Part shown: one piece after another, positions 16,353 through 24,710 of the stretch
Position numbering within the stretch: position 1 is the first letter of the stretch
How the letters are laid out: every line of letters starts with the position of its first letter
Position numbers and translations under genes: made by a program
Notes under the pieces: model-generated
Told to the model about the DNA's origin: nothing
The model's database searches: none
What the model saw: only the letters and a program-made list of their open reading frames with translations
Source: Pseudomonas delhiensis
GTDB lineage: Bacteria > Pseudomonadota > Gammaproteobacteria > Pseudomonadales > Pseudomonadaceae
Assembly: GCF_900187975.1 (NCBI RefSeq)
Contig: NZ_FZPC01000011.1
Location: 62,001-126,000, forward strand
Reading direction: 5' to 3'
Length of the DNA stretch: 64,000 bases

Positions 16353-17870
16353 TCAGCGGCCGGCGGCGGGGGCAGAGGCCGGCAGGTGGGCCTCGCCGTA
16401 CTCCGCCTCGGCTTCGTCGAAGCGCTGCTGCATGGCCTTGGACGGGGCCGGGCCGAGCAGGCTGAAGACCACGATGGCGACGCTGGCGAACAGGAAGCCG
16501 GGGATGATCTCGTACAGGCCGAGCCAGCCGAACTGCTTCCAGACGATCACGGTCACCGCGCCGACCAGCATGCCGGCCAGGGCGCCGTTGCGGTTCATGC
16601 GCTTCCACAGCACCGAGAACAGCACCAGCGGGCCGAAGGCGGCGCCGAAGCCGGCCCAGGCGTAGGACACCAGGCCCAGCACGCGGTTTTCCGGGTTGGC
16701 CGCCAGGGCGATGGCGATCAGCGCCACCAGCAGCACCATGGCGCGGCCGACCCAGACCAGCTCGAGCTGGCTGGCGTTCTTGCGCAGGAAGGCCTTGTAG
16801 AAGTCCTCGGTCAGCGCCGAGGAGCACACCAGCAGCTGGCAGCTCAGGGTGCTCATCACCGCGGCGAGGATGGCCGACAGCAGCACGCCGGCGATCCACG
16901 GGTTGAAGAGGAGCTTCGCCAGCTCGATGAACACCCGCTCATGGTTCTCGGTGACCGCGCCGGCCTGTTCCGGGTTGGCCTGGAAGTAGGCGATGCCGAA
17001 GAAGCCCACGGCCACGGCGCCGCCCAGGCAGAGGATCATCCAGGTCATGGAGATACGGCGCGCGGCCGGGATCGACTTCACCGAGTCGGCGGCCATGAAG
17101 CGCGCCAGGATGTGCGGCTGGCCGAAGTAGCCCAGGCCCCAGGCCATCAGCGAGATCACGCCGATGAAGGAAGCGCCCTTGAGCATGTCGAAGTTGGCCG
17201 CGTCCTTCAGCTCGATGGCGGCGAAGGTCGGCTCCACGCCGCCGGTGGCGAAGAGCACGATGATCGGGGTGAGGATCAGCGCAAAGATCATCAGCGAGGC
17301 CTGCACGGTGTCGGTCCAGCTCACCGCCAGGAAGCCGCCGACGAAGGTGTAGGCGATGGTCGCGGCGGCGCCGGCCCACAGGGCGGTCTCGTAGGACATG
17401 CCGAAGGTGCTTTCGAACAGGCGGGCGCCGGCGACGATGCCCGAGGCGCAGTAGATGGTGAAGAACACCAGGATGACCACCGCCGAGAGCACGCGCAGGA
17501 TGCGGCTGTTGTCCTCGAAGCGGTTGGTGAAGTAGTCGGGGAGCGTCAGGGCGTTGCCGTTGTGCTCGGTGTGCACGCGCAGGCGGCCGGCGACGAACAG
17601 CCAGTTCAGGTAGGCGCCGACGATCAGGCCGATGGCGATCCAGCTTTCGGAGATGCCGGAGAGGTAGATCGCCCCCGGCAGGCCCATCAGCAACCAGCCG
17701 CTCATGTCCGAGGCGCCGGCCGAAAGGGCCGTGACGAAGCTGCCGAGGCTGCGGCCGCCGAGGATGTAGTCGGAGAAGTTGTTGGTGGAACGGTAGGCGG
17801 CGAGTCCGATCAGGACCATGGCCGCGATGTAGATCACGAACGTGACCAGTGTTGGCGTGTTGACGCTCAT
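16353..17870 (-). CDS. putP: Sodium/proline symporter PutP
   Basis: 505-residue Na+/proline symporter of the SSS family, inner membrane, 13 predicted helices. Diagnostic stretches: ILGGRSLGSFVTALSAGASD and MSGWLLMGLPGAIYLSGISE in helix 2 (proline and sodium binding region), YTFVGGFLAVSWTDTVQASL, and LAAVMSTLSCQLLVCSSALT in helix 9. The start at 17870 follows GGGAG at good spacing; a longer reading frame to 18194 runs through low-quality sequence and is not used. No putA is in the window. Upstream GTTGCA motifs suggest control by PutA. Confidence 0.93.
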   Translation of the reverse strand: MSVNTPTLVTFVIYIAAMVLIGLAAYRSTNNFSDYILGGRSLGSFVTALSAGASDMSGWLLMGLPGAIYLSGISESWIAIGLIVGAYLNWLFVAGRLRVHTEHNGNALTLPDYFTNRFEDNSRILRVLSAVVILVFFTIYCASGIVAGARLFESTFGMSYETALWAGAAATIAYTFVGGFLAVSWTDTVQASLMIFALILTPIIVLFATGGVEPTFAAIELKDAANFDMLKGASFIGVISLMAWGLGYFGQPHILARFMAADSVKSIPAARRISMTWMILCLGGAVAVGFFGIAYFQANPEQAGAVTENHERVFIELAKLLFNPWIAGVLLSAILAAVMSTLSCQLLVCSSALTEDFYKAFLRKNASQLELVWVGRAMVLLVALIAIALAANPENRVLGLVSYAWAGFGAAFGPLVLFSVLWKRMNRNGALAGMLVGAVTVIVWKQFGWLGLYEIIPGFLFASVAIVVFSLLGPAPSKAMQQRFDEAEAEYGEAHLPASAPAAGR

Positions 17871-17982
17871 GGGGGCTCCCCTAACGCTTGTTTTTATCCA
17901 GGCCCGGTGGGTAACCCGGGCCCTTGCTCGTCGGGGCTGGCGCTGTTGGCGCCGGTCCCCCTGCCGTGCCGTTCGGCACGAC

Positions 17983-18021
17983 GGGGTGGCAGCGGTCTTG
18001 CGCAAGCGCCGCTGCCACCCC
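17983..18021. repeat. 13-bp perfect inverted repeat in the putP leader region
   Basis: GGGGTGGCAGCGG is followed, after 13 nt, by its exact complement CCGCTGCCACCCC. It lies about 115-150 nt upstream of the putP start. On RNA it would form a strong hairpin with no adjacent U-tract, so it is not a classical terminator. It may be a leader structure or a protein-binding dyad. Confidence 0.6.
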
Positions 18022-18038
18022 TGTCGCCATCCGTCGCG

Positions 18039-18205
18039 GTTGCACCACGCGGGCGGCTGATTCTTCGGCGCCCCCTCACCAGTCCCGGGGCGGCCTTCGC
18101 CACATTGCCCGGCGCACGTCCGGGGACGCGCGCGGGCGGCGGATTCTAGCGCAAGGAAAAGCCCTTGTTGCACCGAATCGCCGAACGGTTGCACTTAGGT
18201 GCAAC
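18039..18205 (-). promoter_or_regulatory. Cluster of GTTGCA motifs upstream of putP (candidate PutA operator)
   Basis: Four GTTGCA/TGCAAC hexamers occur at 18039, 18167, 18188 and 18200. The last two form the perfect dyad GGTTGCAC-TTAG-GTGCAACC (18187-18206). GTTGCA is the hexamer known to be recognised by the ribbon-helix-helix domain of E. coli PutA in the put control region. The position upstream of putP fits repression by PutA when proline is absent. Sites are seen; the binding protein is inferred. Confidence 0.55.
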
Positions 18206-18249
18206 CCGCACAAGCGAATGGCGGAATCTAGTGGCACCCTGCCCCGGCA

Positions 18250-18282
18250 TTCTTGCGAAAAGCTCTGGACTTCTTGCGAAAA
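18250..18282. promoter_or_regulatory. Direct repeat TTCTTGCGAAAA, 21-bp spacing
   Basis: TTCTTGCGAAAA occurs at 18250-18261 and again at 18271-18282, exactly 21 bp (two helical turns) apart. It lies between the divergent putP and znuD-like genes. Tandem half-sites at this spacing are typical of AraC-type or enhancer-binding regulators; a PruR-type activator of the put genes is one possibility. Function unproven. Confidence 0.4.
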
Positions 18283-18373
18283 ACTCCACGGCACGCTGCC
18301 GATGAACCTGGCTTGAGCCTTGCCGCTAGCACTTTCGGGTCTGAAAGAACTTGATTTTCAAACCCCAGAGAAT

Positions 18374-18390
18374 GTTATGTTATAACAAAC
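18374..18390 (+). promoter_or_regulatory. Zur-box-like palindrome upstream of znuD
   Basis: GTTATGTTATAACAAAC is centred on the dyad GTTATAAC (18379-18386) and closely resembles proteobacterial Zur boxes (TGTTATA...TATAACA pattern). It overlaps the likely -10 of a promoter whose -35 may be TTGATT at 18351. The receptor start is 115 nt downstream. Zinc-dependent repression by Zur is inferred. Confidence 0.65.
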
Positions 18391-18505
18391 TATCTTAAAG
18401 CCGCCCCACCGAGCGGCCCGCCAAGCCCCGACCTTGAGCCTTCGCACAGCCCGAACCGGCACGGGAGGGGCGCGTTCTGCCCGCAAAAAACCAAGGAGCC
18501 CACCG

Positions 18506-20551
18506 ATGTCCCCGTCCCGCCCCCTGCCCCGCTGGCCACTGGCGCCACTGACCCTCGCCCTGTTCGCCGTTCCCGCCCTGGCCGACACCCGCCCCGCCGC
18601 CCTGCCGGACCACGTGATCACCGCCAACCCGCTGGGCGAGGTGCAACCCGCCGCCCCCAGCAGCGTGCTGCAGGGCGATGCGCTGACGCTGCGCCAGAAA
18701 GGCAGCCTGGGCGAGACGCTCGATGGCCTGCCGGGGGTGTCCTCTACCTGGTTCGGGCCCGGCGCCAGCCGGCCGATCATCCGCGGCATGGACGGCGACC
18801 GCATCCGCGTGCTGCGCAACGGCGTGGGCGCGCTGGACGCCTCGTCGCTGTCCTACGACCACGCCGTGCCGGAGGACCCCAACGTGGTCGAGCGCATCGA
18901 GGTGGTCCGCGGCCCGGCCGCCCTGCTCTACGGCGGCAACGCCATCGGCGGGGTGGTCAACAGCTTCGACAACCGCATCCCCAGCGAACCGGTGGACGGC
19001 GTGCACGGCCAGGGCGAGCTGCGCTACGGCGGCGCCGACACCACCCGCAGCGCGGCCGGCGCGCTGGAGGCCGGCGACGGCAACTTCGCCCTGCACCTGG
19101 ACGCCGGCTCCCGCGAGTTCAACGACCTGCGCATTCCCGGCTACGCCCACTCCAGCCGCCAGCGCGCCCTCGACGGCGACGACGCCAGGCACCGCGTCGA
19201 GAATAGCGACGGCCGCCAGGACAGCGGCGCCATCGGCGGCAGCTACCACTGGGACCACGGCTACGCCGGCCTGTCCTACAGCGGCTACGACAGCAACTAC
19301 GGCTCCCCGGCCGAGGACGACGTGCGCCTGAAGATGCAGCAGGACCGCTACGCCTTCGCCTCGGAAATCCGCGACCTCGAAGGCCCGTTCAGCTCGGTGA
19401 AGCTGGATGCCGCCTACACCGAGTACCAGCACAAGGAGATCGAGGGCGGCGAGACCGGCACCACCTTCAAGAACGACGGCTACGAGGCGCGCATCGAGGC
19501 CCGCCACAAGCCCATCGGCCCGCTGCAGGGGGTGGTCGGCGCGCAGGTGATCAACAGCCGCTTCTCGGCCCTGGGCGAAGAGGCCTTCGTGCCGCACACC
19601 GAGACCGACAGCGCGGCGCTGTTCTTCCTGGAGAACTGGCAGGCCACCGAGCGCCTGGCGCTGAGCTTCGGCGGCCGCGTCGAACACAGCCGCATCGACC
19701 CGGACGCCAAGGGCAACGAACGCTTCGCCGAGAACGACGGCGGCCGCAGCTTCACCGCCGGCAGCCTGTCCTCCGGCGCGGTGTACCAGCTGACGCCGAT
19801 CTGGGCCCTGGCCGCCACCCTCAGCTACACCGAACGCGCGCCGACCTTCTACGAGCTGTACGCCAACGGCCCCCACGCCGCCACCGGCACCTTCGAGGTG
19901 GGCGACGCCGACGCGGACAAGGAGAAGGCGGTTTCCACCGACCTGGCCCTGCGCTTCGACAACGGCGTGCACAAGGGCAGCGTCGGCGTGTTCTACAGCC
20001 GCTTCTCCAACTACATCGGCCTGCTCGCCAGCGGCCGCTACCGCGACGAGGAAGGCGAAGTGGTCGCCGCCGACAGCGACGAGGCCCTGCCGGAATACCT
20101 CTACAGCGGCGTGCGCGCAGAGTTCTACGGCGTCGAGGCGCAGGACCGCATCCACCTGCTGGAAAGCCCCTACGGCAACTTCGACCTGGAACTGTCCGGC
20201 GACTACACCCGGGCGAAGAACCGCGACACCGGCCAGCCGTTGCCGCGCATCGCCCCGCTGCGCCTGAACAGCGCGCTGATCTGGGAACTGCAGCAATGGC
20301 AGGCGCGCCTGGACGTGGAACACGCCGCCTCGCAGCACCGGGTGCCGGACGAGGAATTCGCCACCGACGGCTACACCACCCTGGGCGCCAGCGTCGGCTA
20401 CAAATTCGACGTGGGCGGCAGCCAGTGGCTGGCCTTCGTCAAGGGCGAGAACCTGACCAACCAGACGGTGCGCTACGCCAGCTCCATCCTGCGCGACAGC
20501 GTGCCGGCGCCGGGGCGCGGCATCGAGGCGGGGGTGAAGGTGGCGTTCTGA
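18506..20551 (+). CDS. znuD: TonB-dependent zinc receptor, ZnuD-like
   Basis: 681-residue outer-membrane TonB-dependent receptor. A signal peptide (ALFAVPALA cleavage region, about residue 24) precedes a plug with the ZnuD-type signature GPGASRPIIRGMDGDRIRVL, LDASSLSYDHAVPEDPNVVE and ALLYGGNAIGGVVN. The barrel ends with the terminal aromatic VAF expected of BAM substrates. Histidine/aspartate-rich loops such as YTEYQHKEIEGGE may bind metal. The ATG at 18506 follows AAGGAG; an upstream in-frame ATG at 18434 would bury the signal peptide. The Zur-box-like site upstream supports zinc uptake. Confidence 0.87.
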   Translation: MSPSRPLPRWPLAPLTLALFAVPALADTRPAALPDHVITANPLGEVQPAAPSSVLQGDALTLRQKGSLGETLDGLPGVSSTWFGPGASRPIIRGMDGDRIRVLRNGVGALDASSLSYDHAVPEDPNVVERIEVVRGPAALLYGGNAIGGVVNSFDNRIPSEPVDGVHGQGELRYGGADTTRSAAGALEAGDGNFALHLDAGSREFNDLRIPGYAHSSRQRALDGDDARHRVENSDGRQDSGAIGGSYHWDHGYAGLSYSGYDSNYGSPAEDDVRLKMQQDRYAFASEIRDLEGPFSSVKLDAAYTEYQHKEIEGGETGTTFKNDGYEARIEARHKPIGPLQGVVGAQVINSRFSALGEEAFVPHTETDSAALFFLENWQATERLALSFGGRVEHSRIDPDAKGNERFAENDGGRSFTAGSLSSGAVYQLTPIWALAATLSYTERAPTFYELYANGPHAATGTFEVGDADADKEKAVSTDLALRFDNGVHKGSVGVFYSRFSNYIGLLASGRYRDEEGEVVAADSDEALPEYLYSGVRAEFYGVEAQDRIHLLESPYGNFDLELSGDYTRAKNRDTGQPLPRIAPLRLNSALIWELQQWQARLDVEHAASQHRVPDEEFATDGYTTLGASVGYKFDVGGSQWLAFVKGENLTNQTVRYASSILRDSVPAPGRGIEAGVKVAF

Positions 20552-20557
20552 AGAACG

Positions 20558-21357
20558 TAGGGCGAATAACGCCCCGCGTTATCCGCCGTTTGGCCTTGGC
20601 CTCATCCCGCTCGCTGCCGAGCACGGAGCCGCCGTCAAAGCCGTGCCAGGCTCAACCACGCAATGGCCGGCAAGGAAGGTGTAGCGGCGGATAACCGCGA
20701 ACGGTTATTCGCCCTACGTCCATGGCGGGCCTGGCGTAGGGCGCATAACGCCTACGGCGTTATCCGCCGTTTGACCTTGGCCTCACCCTGCTCGCTGCCG
20801 AGCACGGAGCCGCCGTCAAAGCCGTGCCAGGCTCAACCACGCAATGGCCGGCAAGGAAGGTGTAGCGGCGGATAACCGCGAACGGTTATTCGCCCTACGT
20901 CCATGGTCGGCCTGGCGTAGGGCGCATAACGCCTACGGCGTTATCCGCCGTTTGACCTTGGCCTCACCCTGCTCGCTGCCGAGCACGGAGCCGCCGTCAA
21001 AGCCGCGCCAGGCTCAACCACGCAATGGCCGGCAAGGAAGGTGTAGCGGCGGATAACCGCGAACGGTTATTCGCCCTACGTCCATGGTCGGCCTGGCGTA
21101 GGGCGCATAACGCCTACGGCGTTATCCGCCGTTTGACCTTGGCCTCACCCTGCTCGCTGCCGAGCACGGAGCCGCCGTCAAAGCCGCGCCAGGCTCAACC
21201 ACGCAATGGCCGGCAAGGAAGGTGTAGCGGCGGATAACCGCGAACGGTTATTCGCCCTACGTCCATGGTCGGCCTGGCGTAGGGCGCATAACGCCTACGG
21301 CGTTATCCGCCGTTTGACCTTGGCCTCACCCTGCTCGCTGCCGAGCACGGAGCCGCC
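20558..21357. repeat. Tandem array of a 181-bp unit (four full copies plus a truncated fifth)
   Basis: Units begin at 20558, 20736, 20917, 21098 and 21279; the first is 178 bp and the others 181 bp. Each unit is a 160-bp element starting GTAGGGCGCATAAC and ending in the inverted GTTATTCGCCCTAC, followed by an 18-21-bp linker (GTCCATGGTCGGCCTGGC). Copies 2-4 are nearly identical. Copy 5 stops after 79 bp exactly at the stop codon of yadH. The terminal inverted repeats suggest a non-autonomous mobile element amplified in tandem. The same terminal palindrome occurs alone at 28218 and 53994. Short reading frames inside are not considered genes. Confidence 0.93.
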
Positions 21358-21358
21358 G

Positions 21359-22135
21359 CTACTGCCGCATCCCCCGCCCGCTCACCAGCAGGCGCACGCA
21401 GAAGAAGTAGAGGATCACCGTCGCCACCAGCATGAACACCAGCGCCATGCCGATCGGGATGTCCGACACCCCGAGGATGCCGAAGCGGAAGGCGTTGACC
21501 ATGTGCAGGATGGGGTTGGCCAGCGACACCGTCTGCCAGAACTCCGGCAGCATGTGGATGGAGTAGAACACCCCGCCCAGGTAGGTCAGCGGCGTCAGCA
21601 CGAAGGTCGGGATGATCGAGATGTCGTCGAAGTTGCGGGCGAACACCGCGTTGACGAAGCCGCCCATGGAGAAGATGGTGGCCGTCAGCACCACCACCAG
21701 CACGGTGATGCCCAGGTGGTGCACCTGCAGCTTGGTGAAGAACAGCGACAGCGCCGTGACGATGATGCCCACCGCCAGCCCGCGCAGCACACCGCCCACG
21801 GTGTAGCCGAGGAGGATGGTGTGCGGCGACACCGGCGACACCAGCAATTCCTCGATGGAGCGCTGGAACTTGCTGCCGAAGAAGCTCGACACCACGTTGC
21901 CGTAGGCGTTGGTGATCACCGACATCATGATCAGCCCCGGCACTATGTACTGCATGTAGCTGAAGCCGCCCATGCCGCCGATCTGCCGGCCGATCAGGTT
22001 GCCGAAGATGACGAAGTACAGAACCATGGTGATCGCCGGGGGCAGCAGGGTCTGCGGCCAGATGCGGGTGAAACGGCGGACTTCGCGGTAGACGATGGTG
22101 TTCAGGGCCACCCAGTTGGCGCGCAACTCGCTCAT
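21359..22135 (-). CDS. yadH: ABC-2 type transporter permease, YadH-like
   Basis: 258-residue inner-membrane permease of an ABC-2 exporter, with six predicted helices. Family-typical stretches: PQTLLPPAITMVLYFVIFGN, MQYIVPGLIMMSVITNAYGN, SFFGSKFQRSIEELLVSPVS and FVLTPLTYLGGVFYSIHMLP. The start ATG overlaps the ATPase stop codon by 4 nt (ATGA), so translation is coupled. It matches the E. coli YadGH pair; the exported substrate is unknown. The stop codon is the first sequence after the truncated end of the 181-bp repeat array. Confidence 0.9.
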   Translation of the reverse strand: MSELRANWVALNTIVYREVRRFTRIWPQTLLPPAITMVLYFVIFGNLIGRQIGGMGGFSYMQYIVPGLIMMSVITNAYGNVVSSFFGSKFQRSIEELLVSPVSPHTILLGYTVGGVLRGLAVGIIVTALSLFFTKLQVHHLGITVLVVVLTATIFSMGGFVNAVFARNFDDISIIPTFVLTPLTYLGGVFYSIHMLPEFWQTVSLANPILHMVNAFRFGILGVSDIPIGMALVFMLVATVILYFFCVRLLVSGRGMRQ

Positions 22136-23064
22136 ACCGCCACCTTCGACAGGTTTTTCTCGACCAGCGACACGAACAGCTCCTCCAGACGATTGGTCTT
22201 GTTGCGCAGGCTCAGCACCTCGATGCCCTGCGCGTTGAGCGCGGCGAACAGGCCGTTGATGCCGGCCGCCTTGTCCACCTGCACCTCCAGGGTGTGGTCG
22301 TCCAGCAGCCGCGCCGGGTAGCCGGGCAGTTGCGGGAGCTGGGCCACGGCGCCCTTGAGGTCGAGCACGAAGGTCTCCACGTGCAGCTGGGTCAGCAGCT
22401 TGCGCATGCTGGTGTTCTCGACGATGGTGCCGTGGTCGATGATGGCGATGTTGCGGCAGAGCTGCTCGGCCTCCTCCAGGTAGTGGGTGGTGAGGATGAT
22501 GCTGATGCCCTGCTGGTTCAGTTCGGTGAGGAAGTTCCACATCGAGCGGCGCAGCTCGATGTCCACCCCGGCGGTGGGTTCGTCGAGGATCAGCAGGCGC
22601 GGCTCGTGGATCAGCGCGCGGGCGATCATCAGCCGGCGCTTCATGCCGCCGGACAGCTCCCGCGAGGCCGAGTTGCGCTTGTCCCACAGGCCCAGCTGGT
22701 TGAGGTACTTCTCGGCGCGCTCCTTGGCGATCTTCGCCGGGATGCCGTAGTAGCCCGCCTGGGTCACGACGATGTCGAAGACCTTCTCGAACTGGTTGAA
22801 GTTGAACTCCTGGGGCACCACGCCCAGGCAGCGCTTGACCTTCAGCGGCTCGCGGTCGAGGTCGTGGCCGAACACCGTGACCGTGCCGCTGGTCTTGTTC
22901 ACCAGGGTCGAGAGGATGCCGATGGTGGTGGACTTGCCGGCGCCGTTGGGGCCGAGCAGGGCGAAGAAATCGCCCTCGGCGACGTCCAGGTCGATCCCCT
23001 TGAGGGCCTGGAAACCGTTGCCGTAGGTTTTCGTCAGTTGACGGAGGGTAAGCGCGGAACTCAT
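22132..23064 (-). CDS. yadG: ABC transporter ATPase, YadG-like
   Basis: 310-residue cytoplasmic ATPase subunit. Walker A GPNGAGKST is at about residues 38-46, Q-loop VVPQEF near 85-90, signature LSGGMKRR near 137-144, Walker B LLILDEPTAGVD near 155-166 and the switch histidine in TTHYLEEAEQ near 191. A C-terminal 90-residue extension (about 220-310) is usual for exporter ATPases of this group. It drives the YadH permease encoded by the overlapping downstream gene. Confidence 0.92.
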   Translation of the reverse strand: MSSALTLRQLTKTYGNGFQALKGIDLDVAEGDFFALLGPNGAGKSTTIGILSTLVNKTSGTVTVFGHDLDREPLKVKRCLGVVPQEFNFNQFEKVFDIVVTQAGYYGIPAKIAKERAEKYLNQLGLWDKRNSASRELSGGMKRRLMIARALIHEPRLLILDEPTAGVDIELRRSMWNFLTELNQQGISIILTTHYLEEAEQLCRNIAIIDHGTIVENTSMRKLLTQLHVETFVLDLKGAVAQLPQLPGYPARLLDDHTLEVQVDKAAGINGLFAALNAQGIEVLSLRNKTNRLEELFVSLVEKNLSKVAV

Positions 23065-23156
23065 GGAATTTCCCGTGGCTGGGCGGCGCAGAAAATGGAA
23101 CAGCTAGATAAGGGCCGGCGCCGGCAAATGCAACCTTCGCCGGCGTCGCGGGCGGC

Positions 23157-23777
23157 TCAGGTCAGCTCGGTCATCACCGCCGCGCGGTAGGCCGGGCGCT
23201 CGCGCAGGCGGGCGTACCAGGCCTCCAGGTGCGGCATCGGCGGGCGCTGGATGGGCATCTCGAACCAGGCGTAGATGAAGCTGCCCAGGGGGATGTCGCC
23301 CATGCCGAAGCGCTCGCCGGACAAGTATGGCTGGCGCGCCAGGGCCTGCTCGGGCACCGCCAGGGCCTTCACGCAGGCCTCGATGCCGGCGGCGATGGCG
23401 GCCTGGTCACGCTGCTCCGGCGGGGTGCGCAGGGTACCCCAGAACACCGTGCGGAAGGGCCCGGCGAAGGTCGAGGTGGTCCAGTCCATCCACTTCTCGG
23501 CGCCGGCGCGCTGCTGCAGATCCTGCGGGTAGAGGCTGCCCGCGGCGTACTTGGCCGCCAGGTAGCGGACGATGGCGTTGGACTCCCAGAGCACGAAGTC
23601 GCCATCCTCCAGGGTCGGCACCACGCCGTTGGGGTTGAGCGCGCGGTAGGCCGGCTCGTTCACCACGCCGAAGGCGCCGCCGGCGTCGATGCGCTGGTAG
23701 GCCACCCCGGCCTCCTCGGCGCACCACAGCGCCTTGCGCACGTTGGACGAATTCTTGCGGCCCCAGATCTTCAGCAT
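23157..23777 (-). CDS. Glutathione S-transferase family protein
   Basis: 206-residue GST. The N-terminal thioredoxin-like domain has the probable catalytic serine in KNSSNVRKALWCAEE (residues about 8-20), the cis-proline NGVVPTLEDG (about 51-60) and the glutathione-contacting ESNAIVRYL (about 66-74). A helical C-terminal domain contains GERFGMGDIPLGSFIY, the usual N-capping-box region. Substrate unknown. GAGG precedes the ATG. It is on the same strand as yadGH, 92 nt upstream, and may or may not be in that operon. Confidence 0.88.
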   Translation of the reverse strand: MLKIWGRKNSSNVRKALWCAEEAGVAYQRIDAGGAFGVVNEPAYRALNPNGVVPTLEDGDFVLWESNAIVRYLAAKYAAGSLYPQDLQQRAGAEKWMDWTTSTFAGPFRTVFWGTLRTPPEQRDQAAIAAGIEACVKALAVPEQALARQPYLSGERFGMGDIPLGSFIYAWFEMPIQRPPMPHLEAWYARLRERPAYRAAVMTELT

Positions 23778-23892
23778 GGCGTTCAGCCTCTTCTTGTTCG
23801 GCGGGTGGGCGCGGCCGAGGCAGGTCGGCCGGTGGATGCGAGCACCCTACCGGTCGGCGCGGCAAGAAGAAAGGCATGCGGACTGATGATGA

Positions 23893-24564
23893 CTATCGAT
23901 TGCCTTCATGCTTCGGCGCTTCGGCCTGCATGTCGCCGGACAACGGCGTGGGGCCGGCGTCGAACAGGTGCGGGTAGCAGGCCCGCAGGTGGCTGAAGAA
24001 GAACGCCTCGGGGATGTCGGCGAACTGGCCGTGGTCGCACAGGTACTCCATGTGCCGCCGGCCGCCCTGGTCGAATTCGTGGAAGACGCTGTCCTGGCGC
24101 CCGTCGAACTCCAGCGGCAGCACGCCGAAGGCTTCGCACAGCTCGCGGTTGAAGGCCGGCGTGGCCTTCACCCAGCGGCCGTCCAGGTACAGCTCGGTGT
24201 AGCCGTGCATGGCGAACGTCTCGCTGCGCAGCAGCTCCACCATGCGCCCGCTGGCCAGGTGGTTCTTCACGTCGGCCAGGCCGATGCGCGCGGGGATGCC
24301 GCACAGGCGCGCGCAAGCCGCCAGCAGCGCGGCCTTGGGCACGCAGTAGGACTGCCCGGCCTGCAGCGCGTGGCTGGCCTTGAGCGTCTGCGCGTCGAGG
24401 CTGAACACGTAGGGGTTGTAGCGGATGCCGTCGCGCACCGCGTAGTACAGCGCCACCGCCTGCTCGCGCGGCTGCGTCGAGGCGCCGCGGTGCCGGCGGG
24501 CGAACTCGACCACCGCGGGGTGGTCACTATCCAGGTAGCGGCCGGGTTCAAGGTAAGCCTGCAC
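23893..24564 (-). CDS. Transglutaminase-like (cysteine protease-fold) protein
   Basis: 223-residue protein with the transglutaminase-like core fold. The catalytic cysteine is C74 in GQSYCVPKAALLAA; the catalytic histidine is H120 in MHGYTELYLDGRW. The position where the family usually has Asp (VDPT) reads KATPAFN, so the third triad residue is either replaced or supplied elsewhere. The start is GTG at 24564 behind GGAG. Such proteins in bacteria act as peptidases or amidases, but the substrate is unknown here. Divergent from fadE. Confidence 0.78.
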   Translation of the reverse strand: MQAYLEPGRYLDSDHPAVVEFARRHRGASTQPREQAVALYYAVRDGIRYNPYVFSLDAQTLKASHALQAGQSYCVPKAALLAACARLCGIPARIGLADVKNHLASGRMVELLRSETFAMHGYTELYLDGRWVKATPAFNRELCEAFGVLPLEFDGRQDSVFHEFDQGGRRHMEYLCDHGQFADIPEAFFFSHLRACYPHLFDAGPTPLSGDMQAEAPKHEGNR

Positions 24565-24710
24565 GGGGGAATCTCCTTCACGGTTCCGGCCAGTCTAAAC
24601 AGCCCGTCCGCACGCCGTGGAGGACGATCCGGCCAAGCTCGCCGAGGAAGGCGCCAACACCCGGCTAAGCTCAAGGGGATCGTCCTGTCGTTCGTCATGG
24701 AGGAAAGCGC

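Noticed and set aside
17871-18194. N-terminal extension of PutP to 18194
   Set aside because: The extension covers the regulatory region with GTTGCA motifs and has no PutP-like sequence; GGGAG precedes the 17870 ATG.
20663-21237. Repeated 70-residue reading frames inside the 181-bp array
   Set aside because: They are identical only because the repeat is; no homology, no ribosome site and no composition typical of a protein. Annotated as repeat only.
20558-21357. CRISPR array
   Set aside because: Repeat units are 181 bp and contiguous, spacers are constant linkers, and no cas genes are present.
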